Below are positions 38,586-51,046 of a stretch of DNA of 64,000 nucleotides, piece by piece. The notes under the pieces were generated by a model. That model was given only the letters and a program-made list of their open reading frames with translations, was not told where the DNA came from and ran no database searches. Position 1 is the stretch's first letter. Every line of letters begins with the position of its first letter. This DNA comes from Photobacterium sp. SKA34. Lineage in GTDB: Bacteria > Pseudomonadota > Gammaproteobacteria > Enterobacterales > Vibrionaceae. The stretch is taken from contig NZ_CH724144.1 in assembly GCF_000153325.1 (NCBI RefSeq), positions 1 through 64,000 of the forward strand, read 5' to 3'. Both the position numbers and the translations under genes were made by a program.

Positions 38586-38651
38586 ATGAGACTTACTAAA
38601 ATAAGTCCACTTTGCAGACGTAACCAATATGGGGGCACGGAGTTGCCATGA
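38586..38651 (+). CDS. 21-residue leader peptide overlapping abgT start
   Basis: ATG 38586 follows AAAGG with 7-base spacing, an excellent ribosome site. The frame runs 21 codons (MRLTKISPLCRRN then QYGGTELP) and its TGA stop overlaps the AbgT ATG as ATGA. AbgT has its own GGAG 5 bases before its start, inside this ORF. A GACTTA / TAAGTC hairpin lies within the leader. The layout suggests translational coupling or a regulatory leader. The peptide is unlike any leader I know. It could be a chance short frame. Confidence 0.6.
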   Translation: MRLTKISPLCRRNQYGGTELP

Positions 38652-40204
38652 ACGAGAAAACATTAAATCAAGCGCCGAAGCCATCAGGCGCTATGGATAA
38701 GTTTTTAAATGGTATTGAGCGAGCAGGTAATAAAATCCCGGATCCTGCTTTGTTATTCTTTTGGGGGTTAATCGCCGTTTGGGTACTTTCTGCGATTATG
38801 TCTCAGTTTGACTTTGGTTTAGTTCACCCTGTTACACAACAAGTTGTACAAGTAAAAAATCTTTTAACAGGTGATGCGTTAGCGAGTTTCCTTGCCAATA
38901 TGGTGAAGAATTTTACTGGCTTTGCCCCATTAGGTATTGTATTGGTGGCAATGCTAGGTGTTGGTGTTGCTGAAGCTTCTGGCTTTATCAATACCGGCTT
39001 AAAGAAGATGCTGAATGTGACCCCAGCAAAACTATTAACTCCTATGTTAATTTTAGTTGCGATTGTTTCACATACTGCAGCTGATGCGGGTTATGTTCTG
39101 GTTATTCCACTCGGTGGTATTATTTTCCATGCCGCGGGTCGTCACCCATTAGCGGGTATTGCGGCTGCATTCGCTGGTGTATCAGGTGGTTTCTCAGCAA
39201 ACTTTATTCCATCAGGTATTGATCCTCTTCTTGCCGGCTTTACCCAAGAAGCGGCGCGTATCATGGATCCTGATTACATTGTGAACCCATTAGCGAATCT
39301 AATGTTTACTGGTTTGTCTTCTATAATTATCGTTGCCATTGGTTGGTATATCACAGATAAAGTAATTGAGCCGCGCTTAAGCAAAACGGCGATTGATGAA
39401 GATGCAGAAGAAGCACCTGATATGGGCTCTTTCACTGAGCTTGAAAGCAAAGCGTTTTCTTACGCTGGTTGGGTAATGGTTGCTGGTATCGCACTATTAG
39501 TTGCAGCGGTATGGCCGGAATCATCACCACTGCGTTCTCCAACGGGTGAAATCGCGGCGTTCAATGCTCCGGTAATGCAATCAATCGTACCGTTAATCTT
39601 TATCCTGTTCGTGATCCCAGGGATCATTTACGGTCGAGTTGCTGGTACCTTTAAGCAAAGCAGCGATGTAATTAAAGCGATGTCTACCACAATGGCTGGC
39701 ATGGCAGGCTTTATGGTCATGGTATTTTTCATCGCTCAGTTCCTAGTCGCTTTTACCCAATCTAACTTGGGAACGCTATTGGCACTATCTGGCGCGCAGT
39801 TACTGCAAGAAATGAATTTACCAGGTCAGGTAACGATTGTAGGTATGATTCTATTAACAGCGAGTGTTAACTTGTTAGTTGGTTCTGCATCGGCAAAATG
39901 GGCGCTGATTGGTCCAATTATGGTTCCAATGCTAATGGCGGTAGGAATTTCTCCAGAATTAACGCAAGCGGCATACCGTGTTGGTGACTCTGTATCTAAC
40001 ATAATTTCACCAATGATGGTGTTCTTCCCACTGGTTGTTGTTTACATGCAACGCTACGTGAAGAGCTCTGGTATCGGTACACTAGCGTCAATAATGATGC
40101 CATACTCAATTGCGATGTTAGTAGGTTGGACAATTTTCTTACTCGTTTACTGGGCGTTGGGTATTCCTTTAGGCGTACAAGCACCGTATACATACAGCTT
40201 ATAA
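38648..40204 (+). CDS. AbgT-family transporter
   Basis: 518 residues, many membrane helices. N-terminal ...FLNGIERAGNKIPDPALLFF and the paired segments SHTAADAGYVLVIPLGG and VSGGFSANFIPSGIDPLLAGF are typical of AbgT (p-aminobenzoyl-glutamate transporters; MtrF and YdaH of this family export sulfonamides/PABA). Substrate here is unknown. It is preceded by the overlapping leader ORF at 38586-38651 and followed by a bidirectional terminator. Confidence 0.92.
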   Translation: MNEKTLNQAPKPSGAMDKFLNGIERAGNKIPDPALLFFWGLIAVWVLSAIMSQFDFGLVHPVTQQVVQVKNLLTGDALASFLANMVKNFTGFAPLGIVLVAMLGVGVAEASGFINTGLKKMLNVTPAKLLTPMLILVAIVSHTAADAGYVLVIPLGGIIFHAAGRHPLAGIAAAFAGVSGGFSANFIPSGIDPLLAGFTQEAARIMDPDYIVNPLANLMFTGLSSIIIVAIGWYITDKVIEPRLSKTAIDEDAEEAPDMGSFTELESKAFSYAGWVMVAGIALLVAAVWPESSPLRSPTGEIAAFNAPVMQSIVPLIFILFVIPGIIYGRVAGTFKQSSDVIKAMSTTMAGMAGFMVMVFFIAQFLVAFTQSNLGTLLALSGAQLLQEMNLPGQVTIVGMILLTASVNLLVGSASAKWALIGPIMVPMLMAVGISPELTQAAYRVGDSVSNIISPMMVFFPLVVVYMQRYVKSSGIGTLASIMMPYSIAMLVGWTIFLLVYWALGIPLGVQAPYTYSL

Positions 40205-40242
40205 TTTAAGTGACTGAACATTTAAATTTCAGCAGATAAAAG

Positions 40243-40275
40243 AAAAGCCTCGCTAAAATAGTGAGGCTTTTTTCT
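40243..40275. terminator. Bidirectional terminator between abgT and fghA
   Basis: Stem GCCTCGCTA / TAGTGAGGC (one G-T pair) flanked by A and T runs on both sides, between converging genes. Confidence 0.88.
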
Positions 40276-40325
40276 ATCTATCAGCTAAAGGTATTGTTTG
40301 AATATCTCTATTGATTGTATGGATT

Positions 40326-41174
40326 TTACTTATTGAAGTGTTCTGCGTGAAAACGTAAGTGATCTTCAATAAATGTCGCCATAAAGTAGTAGCTGTGATC
40401 GTAACCATCTTGCATACGAATTTCTACAGGATAGTCATTCGCTTCTGCCGCAGCCATTAAAGTTTCAGTGCGCAGTTGACCTTCATTATAGAAGTTATCG
40501 TGCGTGCCTTGATCAACCAGCATTGGCATTTTTTGCTCAGCTTTACGCATTAGCTCGCTTGAATCGTATTGCTTCCAATTTTCAGTGTTACTGCCTAGGT
40601 AGCCGGTAAAGGCTTTTTGACCCCATGCACAGTTCATTGGATTAGAAATTGGACTAAATGCAGATGCTGATGTAAAACGCTCAGGGTTACGCATCGCAAT
40701 CATTAATGCACCGTGTCCACCCATTGAGTGACCGCTGATTGCACGTTGATTAGATACAGGGAAGTGCGCTTCAACTAATGCTGGTAGCTCATTAACAATG
40801 TAATCGTACATGTTGTAATGGCGATTCCAAGGTGCTTCTGTAGCGTTCACGTAGAACCCAGCGCCTAAACCAAAATCGTAGCTACCTGTAGGATCATCTT
40901 CTACACCTTCGCCGCGTGGGCTGGTATCGGGTGCAACAATAGCAACACCTAATTCTGCTGCGATACGTTGAGCGCCCGCTTTTTGCATGAAGTTTTCATC
41001 AGTACACGTTAAACCTGATAACCAGTAAATTACTGGTACTTTTTGTCCCGCAGCCGTTTGTGGTGGCAGGAAAATAGCAAAACGCATATCGCAATTAAGT
41101 ACTTCTGAGCGGTGTGTATATTGTTTATGCCAACCGCCAGCAGTTTTATTACAGCTAATGTTTTCTAAAGGCAT
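40326..41174 (-). CDS. fghA: S-formylglutathione hydrolase
   Basis: 282 residues, esterase-D type alpha/beta hydrolase releasing formate and glutathione in formaldehyde detoxification. Catalytic Ser in ISGHSMGGHGALM (about 148), Asp in the LVDQGTHDNF region, His in QDGYDHSYYFMATFIEDH. YWLSGLTCTDENFMQKAG forms the oxyanion-side motif. Second gene after the frmA-type dehydrogenase, 83 bp downstream. Confidence 0.96.
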   Translation of the reverse strand: MPLENISCNKTAGGWHKQYTHRSEVLNCDMRFAIFLPPQTAAGQKVPVIYWLSGLTCTDENFMQKAGAQRIAAELGVAIVAPDTSPRGEGVEDDPTGSYDFGLGAGFYVNATEAPWNRHYNMYDYIVNELPALVEAHFPVSNQRAISGHSMGGHGALMIAMRNPERFTSASAFSPISNPMNCAWGQKAFTGYLGSNTENWKQYDSSELMRKAEQKMPMLVDQGTHDNFYNEGQLRTETLMAAAEANDYPVEIRMQDGYDHSYYFMATFIEDHLRFHAEHFNK

Positions 41175-41257
41175 GGGATGCTCTCTCAGTCAGATTAGGC
41201 GCAGAGGTAGGATACAGAAGATGAGCTCTGCGCATTAATTATTATGTAATTATATTC

Positions 41258-42400
<1,143 letters not shown>

Positions 42401-42587
42401 CTATCTTTTCTACGTCGTTATTTATATTCGTAGAGAGTAATTAGGTGGAATCGAAAATTTCTCTGTCTCGATTCGATGGAGACTATTGTATTTATTTCTG
42501 ATTGAATGATAATTGGGTTAAAGTGCAAATAACTTTTACCTTACAGTAATAATGTTTATTGTTGGTATCAATATATAGGTAAGTAAG

Positions 42588-43478
42588 ATGTTCCTATGGG
42601 AAGGTGTAACAGAATTTGTTGCTGTAGCTGAAACAGAAAGCTTTACAGCGGCATCTAAACGATTAGGTATTTCAACTGCGCAAGTGAGCCGACAAGTCAG
42701 TGCATTAGAGAATCGACTTAATACTAAATTGTTCTACCGTACCACGCGTAAAGTTTCGTTGACTGAAGAAGGTGGTGTGTATTATCAGCACTGTCGTCAA
42801 GTGATGGACGGTTTGGAAGAAGCTGAGCGTGCATTAAGTAATTTACGTGGCACACCGCAAGGTTTAATTAAATTAACGGCTCCTGTCACCTATGGTGAGA
42901 AATATATCATGCCGTTAGTCAATGATTTTATGCTGCAATACCCAGAACTTGAAGTGGTTATTGATATGACCAATAGACAGGTTGATTTAGTTGAAGGTAG
43001 CTTTGACTTAGCGATCCGTCTTGGTCGATTGACAAGTTCTTCAATGATGGCAAAACGTTTAACCTCACGTACGATGTATGTTTGTGCGTCTCCTGATTAT
43101 CTTGCAAGATTTGGTGTACCACATTCACTCTCTGAACTACGTCACCATAATTGCTTGATCGGAAACTATGATCATTGGCGTTTTCAAGAATCAGGTAAAG
43201 AGAAAAGTGTTAGAGTCTCTGGTAATTTAAATTGTAACAGCGGTTACGGTTTACGTGATGCGGTATTAAAAGGGATCGGTATAGCGCAGCTACCTGATTA
43301 CTATATTGATAAAGATTTAGACTCGGGTGCCATTGTTCCTATTTTGACTAACTACCAAGAGCCAGATGAGGGGATTTGGGCGCTGTATCCACATAACCGT
43401 CACCTATCACCTAAAATAAGAATGCTGGTGGATTTTTTAGCTGAGAAATTACCACAAATTAGCCATTACGACGTATAA
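42588..43478 (+). CDS. LysR-family regulator divergent from frmA
   Basis: 296 residues. Winged helix with FVAVAETESFTAASKRLGIS and TAQVSRQVSALENRL, then an effector domain of the CrgA/AaeR-like branch (LRGTPQGLIKLTAPVTYGE, DLAIRLGRL). Divergent from frmA-fghA across 199 bp, so it is the likely regulator of formaldehyde detoxification. That is inferred from position. Its stop is 30 bp before tadA. Confidence 0.9.
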   Translation: MFLWEGVTEFVAVAETESFTAASKRLGISTAQVSRQVSALENRLNTKLFYRTTRKVSLTEEGGVYYQHCRQVMDGLEEAERALSNLRGTPQGLIKLTAPVTYGEKYIMPLVNDFMLQYPELEVVIDMTNRQVDLVEGSFDLAIRLGRLTSSSMMAKRLTSRTMYVCASPDYLARFGVPHSLSELRHHNCLIGNYDHWRFQESGKEKSVRVSGNLNCNSGYGLRDAVLKGIGIAQLPDYYIDKDLDSGAIVPILTNYQEPDEGIWALYPHNRHLSPKIRMLVDFLAEKLPQISHYDV

Positions 43479-43508
43479 GCTAAATTGTATTATTGACAGA
43501 ATATGTAA

Positions 43509-44036
<528 letters not shown>

Positions 44037-44061
44037 TCCATAGCCTAACAACGGAAAAGTA

Positions 44062-44092
44062 AAAGCTCAGGAAGAACCTGAGCTTTTTTTTT
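44062..44092. terminator. Terminator between tadA and mltF
   Basis: 10-bp stem AAAGCTCAGG / CCTGAGCTTT, loop AAGAA, T8 on the plus side, usable on both strands by the converging genes. Confidence 0.9.
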
Positions 44093-44112
44093 AATTTAAT
44101 ATTTTGGGCGAG

Positions 44113-45651
44113 TTATTTTGAGGTCGAAACCGCCGATGAGGTTGCTGTTGCCTGAGAAGCACTACTTACGGTATTTATTTCTGCTGATGAAGCTTTTCTT
44201 AGTTCATCAGGTACGGTGATGGTCTGTAATCCATTAATAATCTTGACATCATCGCTCTCATGATTGTAGCTATGCGTCTGCTCAAAACCAATAATACTTT
44301 GGTAATAACGGCGGATCCCTTCAACATAGTTAACCGCTTCTGTACCACGAGCATAACCATAGCGAGTTTGGGTGTAATATTTTCGTTGTTGTAATAAGGG
44401 TAAACGCTGTTTTACATCAGCCCATGCATCTGGATTACCATGTTGCGCTTTCGTTAGACGACGAGCATCCATCATATGACCAAAACCAATATTGTAAGAG
44501 GCAAGCGCAAACCAAACCTTCTCGTGCCCATTAATACTGTCAGGCACACGGGCAACCATTTTTCGCAAATATTCGGTACCTCCACGAATACTTTGCTCTG
44601 GATTTAGGCGATCGGTAACACCGACAGATTTTGCAGTTGGATTGGTCAGCATCATCATGCCACGTACGCCTGTTGGAGAAATCGCTTGTGGATCCCAGTG
44701 AGACTCTTGATAAGCAAGAGCTGCAATTAAACGCCAATCAAACTCGTTAGCATATTTCTTAAATAGTCCTTGCCATTTGGGTAATTTATCATCGAGTGCG
44801 CGTAAAAATGCACGAGTATCAACGTAATCAAACTGTTCTACATGGCCGAAATATTTCTCTTCTAGCTGTGCTAATTCACCGCTTTGTTTTATTCGACCAA
44901 AAAATTCAATTAAGAGGGCATATAAGCTGTCATTATTATTGTCTTTTACAAACCAGCTAATAGGTTCATCTTCCGTAAGTTCAAGTGCGATTGCTAACTC
45001 AGGGTGTGTACGTTGTAGTAGTGCGACATCAACAGAATCAGCAACGGTATAATCTAACTCGCCATTAGCGACTTTACGTAATAGATCATCGATATCGGTT
45101 TCTTTGATCGATTGCCATGTTAGATTGGGATATTTTTTCTTGATCTCTTCTAATTGACGCTCATGACTAGAGCTAGCTACAACAGCTAACGAACGTTCGG
45201 TATTTGCTAATTCTTCAAGATCGCGAGGACGGCGTTTACCTTTTTTATAAACGACTACCTGGCTGGCATAGTAATAAGCAGGGGCAGGATGAAAACCTTG
45301 TAAACGTCGAGGTGTTACTGTTAATCCTGCCGCAACAATATCAACATCGCCATTTTTTAACGCAGGAAATAAGCCTGAGAGGGTAAACATGGTTTGCATT
45401 TCCAGTTTTACGCCAAGCTCTTTAGCAAAACGTTGGGCTAATTCATAATCTAGTCCTGTTGGCCCATCAGCCCCTATATAATAAGACAGCTGATTATTTA
45501 ACGTACCTACACGTAATACACCGCTTTCACGAATGCGCTCTAAAGGATCAAGTGGCTTTTCTTGCCATTGGCAACCACTTAATAATAAAGCAAGCATTAA
45601 TGATATGAGTACACGGTATATGTTGGTAAGAGAGTGAAGATATATCAACAA
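44113..45651 (-). CDS. mltF: Membrane-bound lytic transglycosylase F
   Basis: 512 residues. Lipoprotein signal (LLLSGC, Cys about 27), a type 3 solute-binding-like domain (GVLRVGTLNNQLSYYIG, GLDYELAQRFAKELGV; about 40-270) and a lytic transglycosylase domain with the catalytic Glu in LAYQESHWDP (about 315) plus GVRGMMMLT and ASYNIGFGHM. Cleaves peptidoglycan at the outer membrane. It starts at TTG (45651) with AGGT 5 bases upstream; no ATG would leave a full signal peptide. The last 40 residues are a Ser/Ala-rich tail. Confidence 0.94.
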   Translation of the reverse strand: MLIYLHSLTNIYRVLISLMLALLLSGCQWQEKPLDPLERIRESGVLRVGTLNNQLSYYIGADGPTGLDYELAQRFAKELGVKLEMQTMFTLSGLFPALKNGDVDIVAAGLTVTPRRLQGFHPAPAYYYASQVVVYKKGKRRPRDLEELANTERSLAVVASSSHERQLEEIKKKYPNLTWQSIKETDIDDLLRKVANGELDYTVADSVDVALLQRTHPELAIALELTEDEPISWFVKDNNNDSLYALLIEFFGRIKQSGELAQLEEKYFGHVEQFDYVDTRAFLRALDDKLPKWQGLFKKYANEFDWRLIAALAYQESHWDPQAISPTGVRGMMMLTNPTAKSVGVTDRLNPEQSIRGGTEYLRKMVARVPDSINGHEKVWFALASYNIGFGHMMDARRLTKAQHGNPDAWADVKQRLPLLQQRKYYTQTRYGYARGTEAVNYVEGIRRYYQSIIGFEQTHSYNHESDDVKIINGLQTITVPDELRKASSAEINTVSSASQATATSSAVSTSK

Positions 45652-45850
45652 AGCTGACCTAACTTAAAAATGAGCTGTCATTTATATCAAAGTGAACGGT
45701 AGTGGAAAAGCTGAACCCTGTAGTTGGGTGTGTTAATTCACGGATTGAAACAAAAAAATAGCCTCCTGTTGTTTTGTTGGTTGTTTTTTGCTCAAAAAAT
45801 TGGGTTAATGTCAAAATTACTGATAAATTCAGGATGTTTGAAAAAAAAAC
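45652..45850. other. mltF-purL intergenic, mltF side
   Basis: About 200 bp without a gene, containing the mltF promoter region. A 72-codon frame at 45724-45942 crosses the PurR box and lacks a ribosome site, so it is not called. Confidence 0.5.
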
Positions 45851-45900
45851 ACGCAAACGGTTGCGTCAAGTGTTACGTCACAAAAAAAAATCGCTTATAC
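45851..45900 (+). promoter_or_regulatory. PurR box and promoter of purL
   Basis: ACGCAAACGGTTGCGT (45851-45866) fits the PUR-box palindrome with one central mismatch. A promoter follows: TTACGT (45873-45878), 16-bp spacer, TTATAC (45895-45900). The operator sits directly upstream of the -35. The leader to the purL ATG is about 135 bases. Confidence 0.85.
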
Positions 45901-46044
45901 TGCGCTGGTGCGAAATCGATTAATCATCTATTTAGTCAATAATCAGGGATAAATTAGAGGTGACATTGACGTAATTACCCCAGTTTTTTTGGGAGTTAGG
46001 CCAATATTACTTTTCTTTAACCGCTAATCGAGAGACGTTTGCAC

Positions 46045-49000
46045 ATGGAAATTTTGCGTGGTTCACCCGCACTGTCTGAGTTTCGCGTTAATAAGCTACT
46101 TGAGCGTTGCCGCGAATTCGATCTGCCTGTGTCAGGTATTTATGCTGAGTTTATGCACTTTGCTGATGTATCTGCTGCCCTTACTGCTGATGAGCATAGC
46201 AAACTAGCGAGTCTTTTAACTTACGGTCCAACGATTGTAGAGCACGAGCCTTGTGGCACGTTGCTACTTGTTACCCCTCGTCCGGGGACAATTTCTCCTT
46301 GGTCATCAAAGTCGACCGATATTGCCCGTAACTGTGGCTTAAAATCAATTAAACGCCTTGAGCGTGGTACCGCATATTACATCGAATCAACTTGTGATCT
46401 ATCAGCATCACAATTAGCGCAAGTTAAAGCGTTAATCCACGATCGCATGATGGAAGTGATTGTTGGCGATTTTGAAGCTGCGGCTGCTTTATTTAAACAA
46501 GCAGAACCAGCACCGGTGAAAAGTGTTGATATTCTTGCTGGTGGTCGCCAGGCATTAGAGCAAGCCAACCTTACGTTAGGGCTTGCTTTAGCTGAAGATG
46601 AAATTGACTATCTAGTTGAGAATTTCACTAAGCTAGGTCGTAACCCTAATGACATTGAGCTAATGATGTTTGCTCAGGCGAACTCAGAGCACTGTCGACA
46701 TAAAATCTTTAATGCAGATTGGACCATTGATGGTGTAGATCAAGACAAATCATTGTTCAAGATGATCAAAAATACTTATGAGCAAAATCATGAGCACGTA
46801 TTGTCGGCATATAAAGATAATGCTGCAGTAATGGAAGGTTCGAAAGTAGGGCGTTTCTTCCCCGATCCTGAATCTCGTCAATATAACTACCACCATGAAG
46901 ATACCCATATCTTAATGAAGGTAGAAACGCATAACCACCCAACTGCTATTTCACCGTGGCCTGGTGCATCAACAGGGTCGGGCGGTGAAATTCGTGATGA
47001 AGGGGCAACTGGTATTGGCGGTAAACCTAAAGCAGGTTTAGTTGGCTTTACTGTATCTAACCTTAAAGTTCCGGGTTTTGAACAACCTTGGGAAACCGAT
47101 TTTGGTAAACCCGACCGCATTGTTACAGCGCTTGATATTATGCTTGAAGGCCCATTGGGTGGCGCGGCATTTAACAATGAATTTGGCCGTCCAAACCTAC
47201 TGGGTTATTTCCGTACTTACGAAGAAAAAGTGACGTCACATGCTGGTGAAGAAGTACGTGGTTACCATAAGCCAATTATGATCGCGGGTGGTATGGGGAA
47301 TATCCGTGCTGATCACGTACAGAAAAAAGAAATTCCAGTAGGCGCGAAGTTAATTGTTCTTGGCGGTCCTGCAATGAATATCGGTCTTGGCGGTGGTGCT
47401 GCTTCATCAATGGCATCAGGTCAATCGGCAGAAGATCTGGATTTTGCCTCTGTACAGCGTGAAAACCCAGAAATGGAACGTCGCTGTCAGGAAGTGATTG
47501 ATCGTTGTTGGCAGATGGGTGACGCTAACCCAATCGCCTTTATCCACGATGTGGGCGCGGGTGGCATTTCAAACGCTTTACCTGAGCTTGTTGATGATGG
47601 CGAACGTGGCGGTAAATTCCAATTGCGTGACGTTCCTAACGATGAGCCGGGTATGAGCCCACTAGAGATTTGGTGTAACGAATCTCAAGAGCGTTATGTT
47701 ATGGCCGTTGCACCAGAACATATGGCAGCTTTTGATGCGATTTGTAAGCGTGAACGTGCGCCTTATGCTGTTGTGGGTGAAGCAACAGAAGAGCGTCATT
47801 TAACACTCGAAGATAGCCATTTTGACGATACGCCAATTGATATGCCAATGGACATTCTATTGGGTAAAGCGCCGAAAATGCACCGTGATGTGAAGTCACA
47901 AAAAGTAGAAGGCCAAGCGATTGACCGTAGTGGCATTGACTTAGTTGAAGCGACTCAACGAATCCTTCGTCTGCCTGCTGTGGCTGAAAAAACTTTCCTC
48001 ATTACAATTGGCGATCGCACAGTGACAGGCTTGGTTGCACGCGATCAGATGGTTGGCCCATGGCAGGTACCTGTTGCTAACTGTGCGGTGACTGCTGCTA
48101 GTTACGATACCTACCATGGTGAAGCAATGTCTATGGGTGAGCGTACACCTGTTGCATTACTTGATTTTGGTGCATCAGCACGCTTAGCTGTAGGTGAAGC
48201 TGTTACTAATATTGCTTGTAGTGATATTGGTGATATGAAACGTATCAATCTTTCGGCTAACTGGATGTCACCAGCAGGTCACCCTGGCGAAGATGCTGGC
48301 TTATATGAAGCGGTAAAAGCGGTAGGCGAAGAGCTTTGTCCTGCGTTGGGTCTGACGATTCCAGTGGGTAAAGACTCAATGTCAATGAAGACTAAATGGC
48401 AACAAGACGGTGAAGAGAAGGAAGTAACATCGCCACTTTCGTTAGTCATTACTGCGTTTGGTCGCGTTGAAGATGTACGCAAAACTGTGACGCCTCAGCT
48501 GCGTACTGATAAAGGCGAAACTAGCCTGTTATTGGTGGATTTAGGTTGTGGTAAAAACCGTTTAGGTGCAACAGCACTGGCACAGGTTTATAAGCAATTG
48601 GGTGATAAGCCAGCTGATGTCGATAGTCCTGAGCTATTAAAAGGCTTCTTCTACGCGATGCAATCACTGGTACGTGATGAAAAACTATTAGCTTATCATG
48701 ACCGTGGTGATGGTGGTTTGTACGTTACTTTGGCTGAAATGGCATTTGCGGGTCACACTGGTATTGAAGTTGATATTAATACTGGTAGTGAAGATGCAGT
48801 TGATGACGTATTAGCTTCGCTATTTAACGAAGAGTTAGGTGCGGTTATTCAAGTACGTACTGACGATCTTGATTTAGTTCAGTCGGTACTTGCAGCAAAC
48901 GGTCTTGAAGCATGTAGTCATGTTATTGGTACTGTGGTTGAAGAAGATGTTGTTCGTATTTGGAATGGCAATGATTTAGTGCTTGAGCAAAATCGAACAG

Positions 49001-49962
49001 ATATTCGTGCAGTATGGGCTGAAACAACCTACCAAATGCAAGCCATGCGTGATAACCCAGCGGGCGCATTACAAGAGTTTGAAGCCAAGAAAGATACGCA
49101 AGATCCTGGTTTAAATGTGAAGCTGACGTTTGATATTAATGAAGACGTCGCAGCCCCATTTATTGCCCCTGCGATTAATCTTGGTGCTAAACCGCAAATG
49201 GCGATTTTACGTGAGCAAGGGGTTAACTCTCATGTTGAAATGGCTGCTGCCTTTGATCGCGCAGGCTTTGAAGCGAAAGATGTCCACATGAGTGATATCT
49301 TATCTGGCAACGCTAAGCTCGATGGTTTTAATGGTCTGGTTGCTTGTGGTGGTTTCTCTTACGGTGATGTATTAGGTGCGGGGGAAGGTTGGGCGAAGTC
49401 AGTGTTGTTTAACAATATTGCTCGTGATCAATTTGAAGCTTTCTTTAACCGCAATGATACGTTGGCATTAGGTGTTTGTAACGGTTGTCAGATGATGTCT
49501 AACCTTCGTGACTTAATTCCAGGCGCCGATTTATGGCCGCGTTTTGTACGCAATGAATCTGAGCGTTTTGAAGCTCGCTTTAGTTTGGTTGAAGTACAAC
49601 AAAGCCCATCGTTATTCTTTAATGAAATGGCTGGCTCTCATATGCCAATTGCCGTTTCTCATGGTGAAGGTCGTGTTGAAGTTCGTAATGCTGAGCATCT
49701 TGCTGCACTAGAGCAAGCCGATATAGTTGCATTACGATACATTGATAACTTCGGTAAGCTAACAGAACGGTACCCTGCGAACCCGAATGGTTCACCAAAC
49801 GGTATTACCAGTGTGACGACAACTGATGGTCGTGTAACCATCATGATGCCGCACCCTGAGCGTGTGTTTAGAACCGTTGCAAACTCATGGCACCCAGATG
49901 ACTGGAGTGAAAATAGCCCATGGATGCGTATGTTTAGAAATGCACGTGTTAATTTAAGTTAA
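46045..49962 (+). CDS. purL: Phosphoribosylformylglycinamidine synthase
   Basis: Fourth step of purine synthesis, FGAR to FGAM with glutamine. 1305 residues, the large single-chain type: N-terminal PurS-like domain, two ATP-binding/AIRS-like halves ([48 protein letters not shown]) and a C-terminal glutaminase ([28 protein letters not shown] with the nucleophile, PHPERVFR). ATG 46045 is chosen; the frame also opens at TTG 46039. GAGAG lies upstream. Behind a PurR box. Confidence 0.97.
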   Translation: MEILRGSPALSEFRVNKLLERCREFDLPVSGIYAEFMHFADVSAALTADEHSKLASLLTYGPTIVEHEPCGTLLLVTPRPGTISPWSSKSTDIARNCGLKSIKRLERGTAYYIESTCDLSASQLAQVKALIHDRMMEVIVGDFEAAAALFKQAEPAPVKSVDILAGGRQALEQANLTLGLALAEDEIDYLVENFTKLGRNPNDIELMMFAQANSEHCRHKIFNADWTIDGVDQDKSLFKMIKNTYEQNHEHVLSAYKDNAAVMEGSKVGRFFPDPESRQYNYHHEDTHILMKVETHNHPTAISPWPGASTGSGGEIRDEGATGIGGKPKAGLVGFTVSNLKVPGFEQPWETDFGKPDRIVTALDIMLEGPLGGAAFNNEFGRPNLLGYFRTYEEKVTSHAGEEVRGYHKPIMIAGGMGNIRADHVQKKEIPVGAKLIVLGGPAMNIGLGGGAASSMASGQSAEDLDFASVQRENPEMERRCQEVIDRCWQMGDANPIAFIHDVGAGGISNALPELVDDGERGGKFQLRDVPNDEPGMSPLEIWCNESQERYVMAVAPEHMAAFDAICKRERAPYAVVGEATEERHLTLEDSHFDDTPIDMPMDILLGKAPKMHRDVKSQKVEGQAIDRSGIDLVEATQRILRLPAVAEKTFLITIGDRTVTGLVARDQMVGPWQVPVANCAVTAASYDTYHGEAMSMGERTPVALLDFGASARLAVGEAVTNIACSDIGDMKRINLSANWMSPAGHPGEDAGLYEAVKAVGEELCPALGLTIPVGKDSMSMKTKWQQDGEEKEVTSPLSLVITAFGRVEDVRKTVTPQLRTDKGETSLLLVDLGCGKNRLGATALAQVYKQLGDKPADVDSPELLKGFFYAMQSLVRDEKLLAYHDRGDGGLYVTLAEMAFAGHTGIEVDINTGSEDAVDDVLASLFNEELGAVIQVRTDDLDLVQSVLAANGLEACSHVIGTVVEEDVVRIWNGNDLVLEQNRTDIRAVWAETTYQMQAMRDNPAGALQEFEAKKDTQDPGLNVKLTFDINEDVAAPFIAPAINLGAKPQMAILREQGVNSHVEMAAAFDRAGFEAKDVHMSDILSGNAKLDGFNGLVACGGFSYGDVLGAGEGWAKSVLFNNIARDQFEAFFNRNDTLALGVCNGCQMMSNLRDLIPGADLWPRFVRNESERFEARFSLVEVQQSPSLFFNEMAGSHMPIAVSHGEGRVEVRNAEHLAALEQADIVALRYIDNFGKLTERYPANPNGSPNGITSVTTTDGRVTIMMPHPERVFRTVANSWHPDDWSENSPWMRMFRNARVNLS

Positions 49963-49984
49963 TAAATATTAGCGTTGAAGAATA

Positions 49985-50016
49985 AAAAAGCCGCCAGAGA
50001 TGGCGGTTTTTTATTC
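49985..50016 (+). terminator. Terminator after purL
   Basis: Stem CCGCCA / TGGCGG extended by A-T and G-T pairs, loop GAGA, T6. Confidence 0.88.
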
Positions 50017-50140
50017 TTTTTGTGTAAAAATCACCTTTTTAATCCTTTAGTTGATAATAATCACATTAAAAATTTAAAATAGACGGTTATAATTGGAAAA
50101 TAAGATGTAATGGAATTTTTATTGCGATAAAGGATTATAT

Positions 50141-50545
50141 ATGGGGGAAGGTATTCCCAGAACTTTGCGTTTATGTATTGCATCCAAAATATTGGCAGTG
50201 CTCGTTGCGCTGAGCATTTTTCGTCAACTCGATCGATTTGACCAATTTTTTATTACCTCTCAAATAGTTATAGTGCCAAATATTATCGTTTTACTTGTCT
50301 TATTTTCTGGCGTGTTAGCAATTATTGGTTTGTTAAAAGGTCAAAAATGGGGATTTCTTCCTCTTTATTTCTATATACCTGCTGCTACGATGTTCCTTAA
50401 GATCAGTATTATTCCGATACTCCCCGAACTTGTTCCTAGTATTTATCGCAATCAGATGATCTTAGGGCTAAATAGTGTGGTTTTAGTGTATTCAGTTTTT
50501 TTATTATTGCGTAGGATGGATCGAAACTTACTGCATGAAGTTTAA
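50141..50545 (+). CDS. Four-helix membrane protein of unknown function
   Basis: 134 residues, not recognised. Four hydrophobic segments (about 12-26, 38-64, 72-94, 107-122) and a charged end RRMDRNLLHEV. AAAGGA lies 7-8 bases before the ATG. It stands alone between purL and glnB; with no terminator seen before glnB, read-through into glnB (100 bp further) is possible. It may be a lineage-specific inner-membrane protein. Confidence 0.72.
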   Translation: MGEGIPRTLRLCIASKILAVLVALSIFRQLDRFDQFFITSQIVIVPNIIVLLVLFSGVLAIIGLLKGQKWGFLPLYFYIPAATMFLKISIIPILPELVPSIYRNQMILGLNSVVLVYSVFLLLRRMDRNLLHEV

Positions 50546-50633
50546 ATAAGTTTAAATTTTGCTGTAGGATCTGCGATAATGAGAGCAATTAAATCAATTG
50601 CTTGTAAGTAAAAATATTACTTCTGCTCAGTAA

Positions 50634-50984
<351 letters not shown>

Positions 50985-51000
50985 TTGGTATAAGAATACA

Positions 51001-51044
51001 AAAAAGGGGGGCATTACATTGAGTGTAATGCCCCCCTTTTTTAT
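51001..51044. terminator. Strong bidirectional terminator after glnB
   Basis: 18-bp perfect stem AAAAAGGGGGGCATTACA / TGTAATGCCCCCCTTTTT, loop TTGAG. Ends glnB and the converging YitT-family gene. Confidence 0.94.
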
Positions 51045-51046
51045 TG

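Noticed and set aside
45724..45942. 72-codon frame in the mltF-purL gap
   Set aside because: Crosses the PurR box and purL promoter, has no ribosome site, and its composition is unlike neighbouring genes.
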